In this document: piece by piece, positions 7,031 through 15,048 of the stretch | How positions within the stretch are numbered: the stretch's first letter is position 1 | Layout: the number at the start of each line of letters is the position of its first letter | NCBI GenBank assembly: GCA_963655255.1 | Contig: CAVKEB010000035.1 | Location: forward strand, 1-21,903 | Reading direction: 5' to 3' | Source: CAG-791 sp963655255 | GTDB taxonomy: Bacteria; Bacillota; Clostridia; Lachnospirales; Lachnospiraceae | Length of the DNA: 21,903 nt | Translations under genes and position numbers: made by a program | The notes under the pieces: model-generated | The model's input: the letters and a program-made list of their open reading frames with translations, nothing else | What the model was told of the DNA's origin: nothing | Database searches by the model: none

Positions 7031-7980
7031 GCTCTTGATCCCTCCTTCTTTGTAAAGCTGATTCTGGGATCCACCAGTGCCATCAGCACATCACCCAGGA
7101 GAAGTCCGACAACCGAGATGGCCGCGTAGATGACAACCAGAGCCTGCACCATGGTATTGTCCTGAATCTTGATGACCTGCACCAGAAGTCCGCCCATTCC
7201 CGGAATGGAATACAGGGACTCGACATACAGGGAACCCATGAGCGTGAACAGAATGGAGTTCGGAATGTACTGCACCAGCGGTACAAACGCGTTGCGGAAA
7301 ATATGAACCCGGCTGATCTTGCCTTCCGGAACACCCTTGGCTCTTGCCAGACGGATGTAATCCTTGTTGGCCTCATCGACCATGTAACGGCGCAGCCACA
7401 TCGCGTAGTACACGATATTGCCGATGGAAAGGGAAAAGACAGGAAGGATCCAGGTCACCCAGTTGCTCTCATCGAACAGCATGGAAATTCCGAGAATTTC
7501 ACTGCCGTAGAGCTGAATCAGAAGATGGTAGACCGCGGACGGCACCGCCTCGACAATGACGATCAGGACAGTTCCGAATTTATCCCACAGCTTCCATCTG
7601 CTCCGCGTGGATTTCGCCATTGCAATGCCCAGAGGCAGGCCCAGCGCAAGGGAAATGATCTCCGCGATCAGTCCCATCTCAATGGAGATCGGCGCCTTCT
7701 TCGCGATGATCTTCGCAATCGGATAACCGTTGCGGTATTTGTTGGAAGTACCCAGGTCTCCCTTCAGAATCTGTCCGAAATACTTCACGACCTGAACGGG
7801 CGCGGGATCCTTGAGTCCTAACTTCTGCAGCGTGACATTGATCTGTGTCTGGGACATCTTCTCGTAGTTGTTGAAGTATCCCTCGATCGGCATTTTGCGC
7901 AGCAGCAGCAGCACAATGGTGATGACGATGCACAGCGTGATCAGCGAATGCACCAGCCGTTTGAGAATGTATTTGCTCAA
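7027..7980 (-). CDS. oppB: Oligopeptide ABC transporter permease, OppB-like (TTG start)
   Basis: Membrane permease partner of OppC, about 317 residues with six predicted membrane segments, the first being LVHSLITLCIVITIVLLLL. The ATPase-contacting loop is DYIRLARAKGVPEGKISRVHIFRNAF, and GSLYVESLYSIPGMGGLL is typical of the family. I place the start at a TTG at 7980 because GGAGGT lies 4 nt upstream and translation from there gives the usual MSKYILKRL beginning; the alternative GTG at 7992 lies upstream of that site and would add only four residues. It overlaps oppC by 4 nt. The gap of 258 bp to oppA holds hairpins that may set relative expression. Confidence 0.92.
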   Translation of the reverse strand: MSKYILKRLVHSLITLCIVITIVLLLLRKMPIEGYFNNYEKMSQTQINVTLQKLGLKDPAPVQVVKYFGQILKGDLGTSNKYRNGYPIAKIIAKKAPISIEMGLIAEIISLALGLPLGIAMAKSTRSRWKLWDKFGTVLIVIVEAVPSAVYHLLIQLYGSEILGISMLFDESNWVTWILPVFSLSIGNIVYYAMWLRRYMVDEANKDYIRLARAKGVPEGKISRVHIFRNAFVPLVQYIPNSILFTLMGSLYVESLYSIPGMGGLLVQVIKIQDNTMVQALVVIYAAISVVGLLLGDVLMALVDPRISFTKKEGSRA

Positions 7981-8069
7981 AAGTACCTCCACTTCCGTGC
8001 CTTTGGATTTCTGCCGTGCTCATCCTGGATTCCCCGGATGTCCGCGCCGCACTGCAGTATGCACGTAAA

Positions 8070-8147
8070 CCGGCAGGTGCACCAGGCGCCTGCCGGAAAG
8101 ATTTGACGCATTAAACTAATAATGCCCTTATTGGAACACGATTGCAA
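8070..8147 (-). promoter_or_regulatory. oppA-oppB intergenic hairpin and weak promoter candidate
   Basis: The 258-bp gap 7981-8238 holds a perfect 8-bp stem CCGGCAGG/CCTGCCGG (8070-8077 with 8089-8096, loop 11 nt) without a T-tract, like the processing or stabilising hairpins often found between a binding-protein gene and its permease genes. Reading leftward, TTGCAA (8142-8147), a 17-nt spacer and CATTAT (8119-8124) form a 4/6 plus 4/6 sigma-A-like promoter that could give oppBCDF a second start. GATTGCAATC at 8140-8149 is a 10-bp palindrome overlapping that -35. Nearer oppA, CATCTGC/GCAGATG forms another small hairpin around 8197-8213. The promoter call is weak. Confidence 0.4.
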
Positions 8148-8238
8148 TCTTTTTTCTGCAACTGTCCAGCCCCCGACGATTTTCCATGCAAATCATCTGC
8201 CTGCAGATGGATGCGGGATGTGCTGAATCGTTGTCTTC

Positions 8239-10191
8239 TTATTCCGCGGCTTTTTCCAGAGCCTCGGTTCTTGCCGCCTGCCACTTCTCCAGCGCGGTGT
8301 TGAACTCATCCATGCTCATGGACTTCTCTCCGAGATGCTGGAACTTGTATCTCTGAAGGGCTACGCCGTAAGGAGCATACTCACCTTCCATCGGGTTCAG
8401 CTTGGAAGCGACATACCCGCCGTTGTCAATCTTGAACGGAATGATGATGGCGTTGTCAATCAGGATCTTCTCGGCCTCTGCAAATGCCGTGTAGCGCGCC
8501 TCGTCATCGTCACAGATTGCCTCGGCCTCCTGGACCTTTGCCGACCACTCCTCGTAGATCTTCTCCGTATCATCGTTTCCGGACTTATCCCAGAAGTTGT
8601 AGTTGTTGTCTTCCACGAAGGGCTCCGTCCAGGTCTGAGGATCCGCGTAGTCCGCGCCCCAGTTGCACTTCAGGAATGCGTAATCGCCGCTTCTTCTCAC
8701 AGAGGAAAGGAATCCGGTCTCCGGTCCTGCCTGCACAATGATGTCGATGAAATCGGATCCGAGAACGCCTTCCATCTGCTGCTCGATCACCTGGCACTCC
8801 TTGTCCCAGTTGGTAACGGAAGGATTGTAAGGCATCAGAACCTTGATGGGGAAGGTGCAGCCCGCTGCGGTCAGTTCTTCCTTTGCCTTGTCGCGGTACT
8901 CCTGCGCCTTGGAGGCATCGAAGCTGTCGCCGTCCGTGATGTCCTTCAGGGCATCATACTGTGTGTAATCCTTTCCTGCCGCTGCTGCGAAGTTTGCAGG
9001 AGTGACGGTGTTGTTCAGAAGGTTCTCCGGATTGTAAGGCTCGGAAACCGTCAGGGCCTTGACACGGTCCAGAGATGCCATCATGGCCTTACGGAAGTTC
9101 TCGTTGTTGACAGCGATCTTCCAGTTGTCCGGCTCATACTCCGCATCAAACTGCGGATCGAAGTTGAAGCAGAAGAAATAGCTGAAGGAGTTGTCCGGTC
9201 TGGAACCATGGACTTCATCCTTCACAGCGTCATCGTTCAGCCAGGAATCCAGAAGGTCCGCGCTGATGCTCGCGTAGTCGATCTCGCCGTTCTTATACAT
9301 GTTGGCTTCTACACTGGTCGCATCCGCGTTGTAAGTGGAAACCACCTCGTCCAGATAGACGTGATCCTTGTCCCAGTAGGACTGGTTCTTCGCGAGTACG
9401 TGCTTCTCCTGCGGCTCATAGGTTTGAAGAATAAAGGCTCCGTTATACCAGAGGCTCTCATTGTCAAGACCGAAGGAATCACCGTATTCATCCAGGCACG
9501 CCTGGCAGACCGGCATATAGGAAGTATAGGAAACAATGCTTGTGAAGAAGGAGCAGGGAGCATCCAGCGTGTAAACCAGTGTGTAGTCATCCGTCGCTTC
9601 AACGCCGATGTCCTCGGGATTCACGGGATCCACAGGCTCCAGCTTCTCGCCGTCCTCGTCCGTGTCCTTGGTTCCGTTGTCGCTCGCCAGCATGTAGGCG
9701 GTGTAATCGTAATAAGCCTGTGCGTTGTGTACGACGGCACCGGTATCATACATATACTGGTTGTCCGACTCGTTTGCGGCGTCATTGACGTAGCGTGCTG
9801 CAGCGACCCAGTCATTGGCCGTTACATCAGCCATCTCCTCGCCCTTGTTGTTGACCCACTTGACACCCTTGCGGATGTGGAACGTCCACTGCGTCATATC
9901 GTCATTGGACTCCCAGCTCTCTGCAAGTCCGGGGGTAATGTTGCCGTACTGATCATAATCTACCAGACAGTCAATGATGTTCGCGCTGATGGCGTAATCA
10001 TTGGTGGTACTGGTTGTCAGATAGTTCAGGGTCTGCACCTCGCCGGTATAGAGTGTCCGGAACGTGGTCTTCTCTCCGTCTGCTCCGCTTCCGCTGTCTG
10101 CGGAACCTGATGAGCTGCTGCCGCAGGCTGCCAGTGACAAAGCCATCACGCCTGTCAGAAGGCCCGCAAGGATCCTGCCGGTTTTCTTCAT
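8239..10191 (-). CDS. oppA: Oligopeptide-binding lipoprotein, OppA-like (SBP_bac_5)
   Basis: Extracellular substrate-binding lipoprotein of the peptide importer. The 650 residues begin with a lipoprotein signal MKKTGRILAGLLTGVMALS followed by lipobox LAAC with the lipidated Cys23, then a Ser/Gly spacer. The mature part carries SBP family 5 hallmarks: LNYLTTSTT near the start, a PGLAESWE...WTFHIRKGVKW segment, and the late DYAFLKCNWGADYADPQTW region. At 650 residues it is longer than E. coli OppA (543), through an acidic insertion around DNGTKDTDEDGEKLEPVDP. The start is set by AAAGGAGGAAAAAG directly before the ATG; the longer frame upstream crosses the divergent promoter and the dipeptidase gene and is rejected. 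It is transcribed from the strong promoter at 10307-10335. Confidence 0.95.
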   Translation of the reverse strand: MKKTGRILAGLLTGVMALSLAACGSSSSGSADSGSGADGEKTTFRTLYTGEVQTLNYLTTSTTNDYAISANIIDCLVDYDQYGNITPGLAESWESNDDMTQWTFHIRKGVKWVNNKGEEMADVTANDWVAAARYVNDAANESDNQYMYDTGAVVHNAQAYYDYTAYMLASDNGTKDTDEDGEKLEPVDPVNPEDIGVEATDDYTLVYTLDAPCSFFTSIVSYTSYMPVCQACLDEYGDSFGLDNESLWYNGAFILQTYEPQEKHVLAKNQSYWDKDHVYLDEVVSTYNADATSVEANMYKNGEIDYASISADLLDSWLNDDAVKDEVHGSRPDNSFSYFFCFNFDPQFDAEYEPDNWKIAVNNENFRKAMMASLDRVKALTVSEPYNPENLLNNTVTPANFAAAAGKDYTQYDALKDITDGDSFDASKAQEYRDKAKEELTAAGCTFPIKVLMPYNPSVTNWDKECQVIEQQMEGVLGSDFIDIIVQAGPETGFLSSVRRSGDYAFLKCNWGADYADPQTWTEPFVEDNNYNFWDKSGNDDTEKIYEEWSAKVQEAEAICDDDEARYTAFAEAEKILIDNAIIIPFKIDNGGYVASKLNPMEGEYAPYGVALQRYKFQHLGEKSMSMDEFNTALEKWQAARTEALEKAAE

Positions 10192-10296
10192 AACTTTTTC
10201 CTCCTTTTTGCAGAAAGCATTTCTTCTCTCCGTCCAGACAGTCGTCCGGCTCTCTTTTCCGAAAGAAGAAAAATCGGCTGTGAAACTTTCTGTATA

Positions 10297-10308
10297 ATTG
10301 TATACGAT
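10297..10308. promoter_or_regulatory. Operator-like palindrome over the oppA promoter
   Basis: ATTGTATACGAT is a 12-bp palindrome with one mismatched pair, centred on GTATAC. It overlaps the -10 box and expected transcription start of oppA, where a repressor would block transcription. The GTATAC core is compatible with GntR-type operators, but no such regulator gene is in the window, so the binding protein is unknown. A related but weaker sequence lies at 10393-10410. Confidence 0.5.
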
Positions 10309-10335
10309 AGTACAGCCCGCAGCCTTTTCTGTCAA
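10307..10335 (-). promoter_or_regulatory. Sigma-A promoter of the opp operon
   Basis: Reading leftward: TTGACA (10330-10335, perfect -35), a 17-nt spacer, and TACTAT (10307-10312, a 4/6 match to TATAAT). It is the best promoter in the window and lies about 115 bp before the oppA ATG, leaving an untranslated leader of roughly 110 nt. Confidence 0.85.
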
Positions 10336-10392
10336 TAGGGAAGTCTCCCATCCGATTTCCGTTTCTTCCATAGAAAAAGAAGTTTCGCCGGA

Positions 10393-10418
10393 TTGCATAC
10401 AGTGATACAATTTATAAA
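10393..10418 (+). promoter_or_regulatory. Candidate promoter/operator of the dipeptidase operon
   Basis: TACAAT (10407-10412) and TATAAA (10413-10418) are both acceptable -10 boxes about 25-35 bp before the dipeptidase ATG, but neither has a good -35 at 17 bp. TTGCATACAGTGATACAA (10393-10410) is an imperfect palindrome and resembles the oppA operator (11 of 18 positions with 10298-10315). The weak -35 suggests activation or low expression. Confidence 0.4.
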
Positions 10419-10440
10419 AATCACTCAGGAGGACCTGCGC

Positions 10441-11538
10441 ATGAAATACATCGATATGCACTGCGATACCATTTCCGAGATCTGGTATTCCCGGCTCCGG
10501 AGGCAGAACAAGACGCTCCGGAAGAACGACCTCATGATCGATCTGGAACGGCTGAAGAAGGGAGACTGCCTCTGCCAGAATCTCGGCCTTTTCGTGGATC
10601 TTCACCGGAGAGCCGACTTTGTTCAGCACCCGGAAGAGCCCTCTCCCGCCGCATCCCCGTTCACGGCTCCCGCAGGAAACGCCTCTTCCTCCGGCGAATC
10701 TTCCGGTTCGGCCGCGGAAGAGGCTTATCTGGATCCCTGGTACACGGTTTCCTGTCTCGTTCAGGTCTTTCGGGAGGAGCTCGCCGCAAACGCGGACCTC
10801 ATCTCCCAGGTCACGACCGGCGACGAAATCCGCGCCAACGAGAAGGCGGGCCGCATGTCCGCCCTGATGTCCATCGAGGAGGGCGGCTGCTGCAAGGGTT
10901 CCCTGGAGCATCTGAAGGAGCTGTACGACGCCGGAGCCAGAATGATGACGCTGACCTGGAATCACGAAAACGAGCTGGCAAGCCCCAATCATCCGGACAA
11001 GGCGCACTATTTTGAATTCGTTCCGACAGGTGACCACGGCCTCAAAAAGCGCGGCGTGGAATTCGTCGAGGCCATGCAGGACATGGGAATGCTCGTTGAT
11101 GTCTCCCACCTCTCGGATGCCGGATTCTACGACGTCTGCCGCATCGTAAAGGGACCGTTCGTTGCCAGCCATTCCAATGCGCGGGCCGTCTGCGGGTGCG
11201 GTCGCAACCTCACCGATGACATGATCCGCAGGCTCGCCGAGCACGGCGGCGTCACCGGCATCAACTTCTGCCCGGAGTTTCTGGAGCCGAAGGAGAAGGA
11301 TCCCCGCCAGAGTCTGAAGGCCATCGCCGCCCATGCCCGCCACATCATGAACGTCGGCGGAAGGGAATGCCTTGGCATCGGCACGGATTTTGACGGCATC
11401 GAGGGACTTCTCGACTACGGCAGCGCCGACACGCTCCCGCTCCTTGCCGAGGGTCTGGAAAAAGAAGGCTTTACGCAGGAAGAAATAGAGAGTATCTTCT
11501 ATAAAAATGTACTTCGCGTCTATGACGAAGTTCTCTGA
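10441..11538 (+). CDS. Membrane-type dipeptidase, peptidase family M19
   Basis: A dizinc dipeptidase of 365 residues that cleaves dipeptides, commonly tolerating a D-residue at the C-terminal position. The metal ligands are visible in order: HCD with His7 and Asp9, SIEEGG with bridging Glu146, VSHLSD with His223, ASHSNAR with His244 and GTDFDG with Asp316. There is no signal peptide, so it is cytoplasmic despite the family name. The start at 10441 has AGGAGG 8 nt upstream and gives the usual MKYIDMHCDT opening. Odd: residues about 62-95 are a Pro/Ser/Ala/Gly-rich low-complexity insertion (EEPSPAASPFTAPAGN and on) between the FVDL strand and the next helix. It is divergent from oppA and 23 bp upstream of the transglutaminase gene, so probably co-transcribed with it. 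Confidence 0.93.
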   Translation: MKYIDMHCDTISEIWYSRLRRQNKTLRKNDLMIDLERLKKGDCLCQNLGLFVDLHRRADFVQHPEEPSPAASPFTAPAGNASSSGESSGSAAEEAYLDPWYTVSCLVQVFREELAANADLISQVTTGDEIRANEKAGRMSALMSIEEGGCCKGSLEHLKELYDAGARMMTLTWNHENELASPNHPDKAHYFEFVPTGDHGLKKRGVEFVEAMQDMGMLVDVSHLSDAGFYDVCRIVKGPFVASHSNARAVCGCGRNLTDDMIRRLAEHGGVTGINFCPEFLEPKEKDPRQSLKAIAAHARHIMNVGGRECLGIGTDFDGIEGLLDYGSADTLPLLAEGLEKEGFTQEEIESIFYKNVLRVYDEVL

Positions 11539-11561
11539 CAACGCACACAGGAGGAACACCC

Positions 11562-12983
11562 ATGGAACCATTCCGCTACAACGACCTGGAAGCGCTCGGC
11601 ACTGCGCTTCCCACTGACATCGAAAGCCGCAAGCAGTTCGGTGATTTTGACGGCGAGGCCCGTCTCATCGACCAGTGGCTGCAGAAAGACATCTGCGAGA
11701 ACCTGAAATCCAAGCTTCGCGTCGAGCGCGAAATTCTGCGTGCTCTTCCCTCGGATTATCCGTATCCCTATGAAGAGACATTTGAAAAGGCAAAGGCCGT
11801 CATTCCGGATCTGACTCCGGAGAAGTTCCGCGAGCTGCAGGACAAGGGCCGCATCGACTGGATCTATGTCAACGGGAAGGAACATTTCATCCACAGCATG
11901 GCCGGCACCCTGAAAAACGACCTGGAGAATGCCGCCAACCGGGAGAAGGCCGGCACACCGGTTGAAAAGACCCCCGATGCCGCTCCGGACAACACCTTCT
12001 GGCAGTCCCTGATTGACATGCAGAAAAACGGCAGCGACTCCTGGCGTTTCCGCATCCGCTTCACGCTCCGCGTGGACGACGACGCGTTCCGCCCCGGCAG
12101 AATCAAGGTCTACATCCCGGTCGTCTGCGCCTGCTCCTATGTCTCCGATATCCGGATTCTGGAGACCTCCTCGGATCACTACATTCTCGCCGATGAGAAC
12201 GCGCCGCAGCGCACCATCTGCTACGAAGAGGACATTCAGGAGAACCACGATTTCTTCGTAGAATACGAATACACCGTAAAGAGCGTCTATCACGATCTCT
12301 GGACCGAAGAGGCCGTTGCCGCAAACCGTGCGGAAATGAATAAGCCTTATCCTGCGGATCAGGTAAAGCCCGAGGACCTTTCCGAGCAGCAGCCTCACAT
12401 CCGCTTTACTCCCTTCATGGTGGATCTCGCCCATAAAATTACCGAGGGGTGCGAGACGCCTCTGGAAAAGGCAAGGGCCATCTATGAGTACATTACGACC
12501 GAAGTTACCTACTCGTTCGTCCGCTGCTACTTCAACATCGAGAACCTCGGTGAATACGCGGCCATGAACCGCAGGGGCGACTGCGGACTGCAGGGTCTGA
12601 TGTTCATCACTCTCTGCCGGTGCCTCGGCATTCCGGCGCGCTGGGAGTCCGGGAATGAATTCTGCGACGGCGATCCCGGAAGTCATGACTGGGCCCTCGT
12701 CTATCTGGCACCCTACGGCTGGCTGTACGTGGATCCGTCCTACGGCGGAGGCTCCTACCGGAGCGGTCAGATCTGGAAGCAGCGTCATTTCTTCGGGAAT
12801 CTCGATCCGTTCCGCCTGCCGTCGAACCCGCAGTTCCAGAAACAGCTCACCCCGCCGATGACCTACTTCCGCGACGATCCGTACGACAACCAGTCCGGAG
12901 AAATCGAATACGAGGACGGGAGCCTGACCGGCTATCAGTTCACTTCCATCCGAAAGGTGACGAAGGCAGAGCATCTCTCCTGA
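11562..12983 (+). CDS. Transglutaminase-fold (papain-like) protein, cytoplasmic
   Basis: A 473-residue protein with a transglutaminase-like core in its C-terminal half: RRGDCG with Cys341, GSHDWALVYL with His375, and YVDPSYGG with Asp391, the full Cys-His-Asp triad. Bacterial members act mostly as proteases or amidases rather than cross-linking enzymes. The N-terminal 160 residues are helical and unrecognised; residues 160-245 look like a beta-rich domain (FRIRFTLRVDDD...FFVEYEYTVKSVY) as found before other bacterial transglutaminase cores. There is no signal peptide or membrane helix. AGGAGG precedes the ATG by about 8 nt. Gene order and the 23-bp gap place it in an operon with the M19 dipeptidase, ended by the terminator at 13076-13119. 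A peptide-processing role is inferred from context. Confidence 0.85.
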   Translation: MEPFRYNDLEALGTALPTDIESRKQFGDFDGEARLIDQWLQKDICENLKSKLRVEREILRALPSDYPYPYEETFEKAKAVIPDLTPEKFRELQDKGRIDWIYVNGKEHFIHSMAGTLKNDLENAANREKAGTPVEKTPDAAPDNTFWQSLIDMQKNGSDSWRFRIRFTLRVDDDAFRPGRIKVYIPVVCACSYVSDIRILETSSDHYILADENAPQRTICYEEDIQENHDFFVEYEYTVKSVYHDLWTEEAVAANRAEMNKPYPADQVKPEDLSEQQPHIRFTPFMVDLAHKITEGCETPLEKARAIYEYITTEVTYSFVRCYFNIENLGEYAAMNRRGDCGLQGLMFITLCRCLGIPARWESGNEFCDGDPGSHDWALVYLAPYGWLYVDPSYGGGSYRSGQIWKQRHFFGNLDPFRLPSNPQFQKQLTPPMTYFRDDPYDNQSGEIEYEDGSLTGYQFTSIRKVTKAEHLS

Positions 12984-12997
12984 GCCTTTTGAATACG

Positions 12998-13073
12998 TTC
13001 CGGATGTTTTTCGAACGTTTTTCCGAATGCTTTCCATTTCCGAATGCTTTTCGAACGTTTTTCCGGATGCTTT
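12998..13073. repeat. Two-copy 40-bp-period tandem repeat
   Basis: Two 36-nt copies (12998-13033 and 13038-13073) share the pattern TTCCGRATGYTTTTCGAACG followed by a T-run and TTCCGRATGCTTT, separated by 4 nt. Each copy is itself built from two similar TTCCGRATG blocks around a TTCGAA palindrome. It starts 14 nt after the transglutaminase stop codon and runs into the terminator. It is non-coding as far as I can see. The rest of 12984-13219 holds the terminator and a weak hairpin at 13163-13190. Confidence 0.8.
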
Positions 13074-13075
13074 TC

Positions 13076-13119
13076 GAGCCGGGGACCATGCAGATGCATG
13101 GCCTCCCGGCTCGTTTTTT
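13076..13119 (+). terminator. Rho-independent terminator of the dipeptidase-transglutaminase operon
   Basis: Outer stem GAGCCGGG/CCCGGCTC (13076-13083 with 13105-13112) and inner stem CCATGC/GCATGG (13086-13091 with 13096-13101) are followed by GTTTTTT at 13113-13119. On the opposite strand the stem is not followed by a T-tract, so it serves the rightward operon only. Confidence 0.9.
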
Positions 13120-13219
13120 ATCTTCTTTTTCTGATTTCAAAGCCAAACGTGAACATCGGGTTCCGGAAGCGCGCTGTGCTTTTCTTCCGGACTTTCTCCC
13201 CCTTCTGTTTCCTCCGTGC

Positions 13220-14968
13220 TCAGCTCTTCAGCTCCTGCGTCCGCACGAGCTGCGCATATTCTCCGTTCTGCGCCATCAGCTCCTCATGCGTTCCCAGTTC
13301 GATGATCCTGCCCTCATCAATCACCGCGATGCGGTCCGCATTCTTCACGGTGGACAGCCGGTGTGCGATCACAATCGTCGTTCTCCCGCGGGAGAGCTTC
13401 TCAAAGGTCTCCTGAATCCTTGCCTCCGTCACGCTGTCCAGTGCGGACGTCGCTTCATCCAGAATGAGGACCGGCGGGTTCTTCAGGAAAATCCGCGCGA
13501 TGGAGATGCGCTGCTTCTGTCCTCCCGAGAGAAGGACGCCCCGTTCTCCCACGTTCGTCTCGTATCCGTCCGGCATCGCCGCAATATCCTCTGCGATCTC
13601 TGCCTGGGCCGCGGCCTCCATGATCTCCTCCATCGTCGCATCAAGGCGTCCGTAGCGGATATTGTCCGCGATGCTCCCGGCGAACAGGAACACATCCTGC
13701 GAGACCACGCCGATGTTCTGATGCAGAGACTCCTGCGTCACATCGCGCACGTCGTGCCCGTCCAGATAAATGGCCCCGCTGGTCACATCGTAGAATCTGG
13801 GGATCAGCTGACTGAGCGTTGTTTTCCCGCCGCCCGAAGAGCCGACAAAGGCGACCGTCTCACCCTCCCGGATCGCAAGCGAGACGTCGTGCAGAATCCC
13901 CTGCCCCTCCTGATAGGCAAAGGACACATGATCCACGCGGATATCGCCCCGCACCTTCTGCAGGACGATGGCATTTTCCCGATCCTTCAGCTCCGGCTCC
14001 GTCCGCATCAGCTCCACAAACCGGTGCAGCCCTGCCGTTCCGTTTGCAATCATCTCGGAGGTGTTGGCAAGCTTGCGGATCGGGCTCACGAACGTCGAGA
14101 CATACAGGCTGAAGGTAATGAGATCAATGACATTCAGATCTCCTGTCATGATCAGCGCTCCGCCCACGGCAATTACCGCGACGGACAGCATGCAGAGGAA
14201 AAACTCCATCGCCGAGTTGAACTCCGCCATTGCCCGGTGGAAGCCGAACTTGGCTCCCCGGTAGCTCTGATTCGCCTTTTCAAACTTCTGCAGCTCCTCC
14301 GGCTCGTTGGCAAAGGCCTTCGCCGTCCGGATCCCGGACAGCTCCGACTCGAATTCCGTATTGATGGCGGACACCGTAACCTTGACCCTGCGCGAGGCAT
14401 CCCGCATATGCAGCCTGCAGTGCATGACCACCGCGAGGAACACCGGCAGCATCAGGGTGAGGACGAGCGCCAGCCGCCACTGAATGGTGAACATGATGAT
14501 CAGCGCCCCGATGATCGTCACGGAGGAAATGAACAGGTCCTCCGGCGCGTGATGCGCCATCTCCGTCACGTCGAACAGGTCTGTTGTCAGACGGCTCATC
14601 AGCTGTCCCACCCGGTTGTGATCAAAAAAGCCGTAATTCAGCTCCTGAATGTGCCGGAACAGGTCTCTTCGAATATCCGCTTCGACCCGCGCTCCGAAAT
14701 TGTGTCCCCAGTAGCTGATGACATAGCAGAAAACCGACCGCAGCACATAAGCCCCCGTCACAATCAGCATGACCGTCCAGAAGGTTTTCCAGGCATTCTC
14801 CGGAAGAAGCGTATACATGCACCACCGGGACACTGCCGGGAAGGCCAGATCAATCATGGCAATCGCCAGAGCGCTGACCATGTCCAGATAGAACAGTCCC
14901 CGATGCGGCTTGAAATAAGACAGAAAAATCTTCAGCTCCGACCAGTTCTTAAAATCCTTTTGTGTCAT
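13220..14968 (-). CDS. ABC exporter half-transporter (MdlB/MsbA type)
   Basis: A 582-residue fused permease-ATPase expected to function as a homodimeric exporter of lipids, drugs or peptides. Residues about 1-310 form the six-helix transmembrane domain (helices around 25-48, 62-85, 147-163, 165-182, 252-276). The ATPase domain has Walker A GSSGGGKT (376-383), signature LSGGQ (490-494), Walker B VLILDE (500-505), D-loop SALD and H-loop His536. GAGGAG lies about 7 nt before the ATG. The MerR regulator gene ends 80 bp upstream on the same strand, suggesting that MerR controls this exporter in response to an exported compound (inference). Substrate cannot be told from the sequence. It converges on the transglutaminase operon. 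Confidence 0.92.
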   Translation of the reverse strand: MTQKDFKNWSELKIFLSYFKPHRGLFYLDMVSALAIAMIDLAFPAVSRWCMYTLLPENAWKTFWTVMLIVTGAYVLRSVFCYVISYWGHNFGARVEADIRRDLFRHIQELNYGFFDHNRVGQLMSRLTTDLFDVTEMAHHAPEDLFISSVTIIGALIIMFTIQWRLALVLTLMLPVFLAVVMHCRLHMRDASRRVKVTVSAINTEFESELSGIRTAKAFANEPEELQKFEKANQSYRGAKFGFHRAMAEFNSAMEFFLCMLSVAVIAVGGALIMTGDLNVIDLITFSLYVSTFVSPIRKLANTSEMIANGTAGLHRFVELMRTEPELKDRENAIVLQKVRGDIRVDHVSFAYQEGQGILHDVSLAIREGETVAFVGSSGGGKTTLSQLIPRFYDVTSGAIYLDGHDVRDVTQESLHQNIGVVSQDVFLFAGSIADNIRYGRLDATMEEIMEAAAQAEIAEDIAAMPDGYETNVGERGVLLSGGQKQRISIARIFLKNPPVLILDEATSALDSVTEARIQETFEKLSRGRTTIVIAHRLSTVKNADRIAVIDEGRIIELGTHEELMAQNGEYAQLVRTQELKS

Positions 14969-15048
14969 AAATTCTCCTCATCGTCTCTCAGTGCAGTTCC
15001 TTTCCGAAGGCTGCTGCCCGGAGCCGCCTTTCTTCCTCCGAAACCCGC

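Noticed and set aside
10192..11571. Upstream extension of oppA to an 1110-residue frame
   Set aside because: It would cross the strong oppA promoter and run antisense through the M19 dipeptidase; a clear lipoprotein signal and ribosome binding site set the start at 10191.
11520..13037. 505-residue minus-strand frame opposite the transglutaminase gene
   Set aside because: The plus strand encodes a protein with an intact catalytic triad and ribosome binding site; the antisense frame has neither.
13163..13190. CCGGAAG/CTTCCGG hairpin as terminator of the ABC exporter
   Set aside because: No T-tract follows on the leftward strand; only weak evidence.
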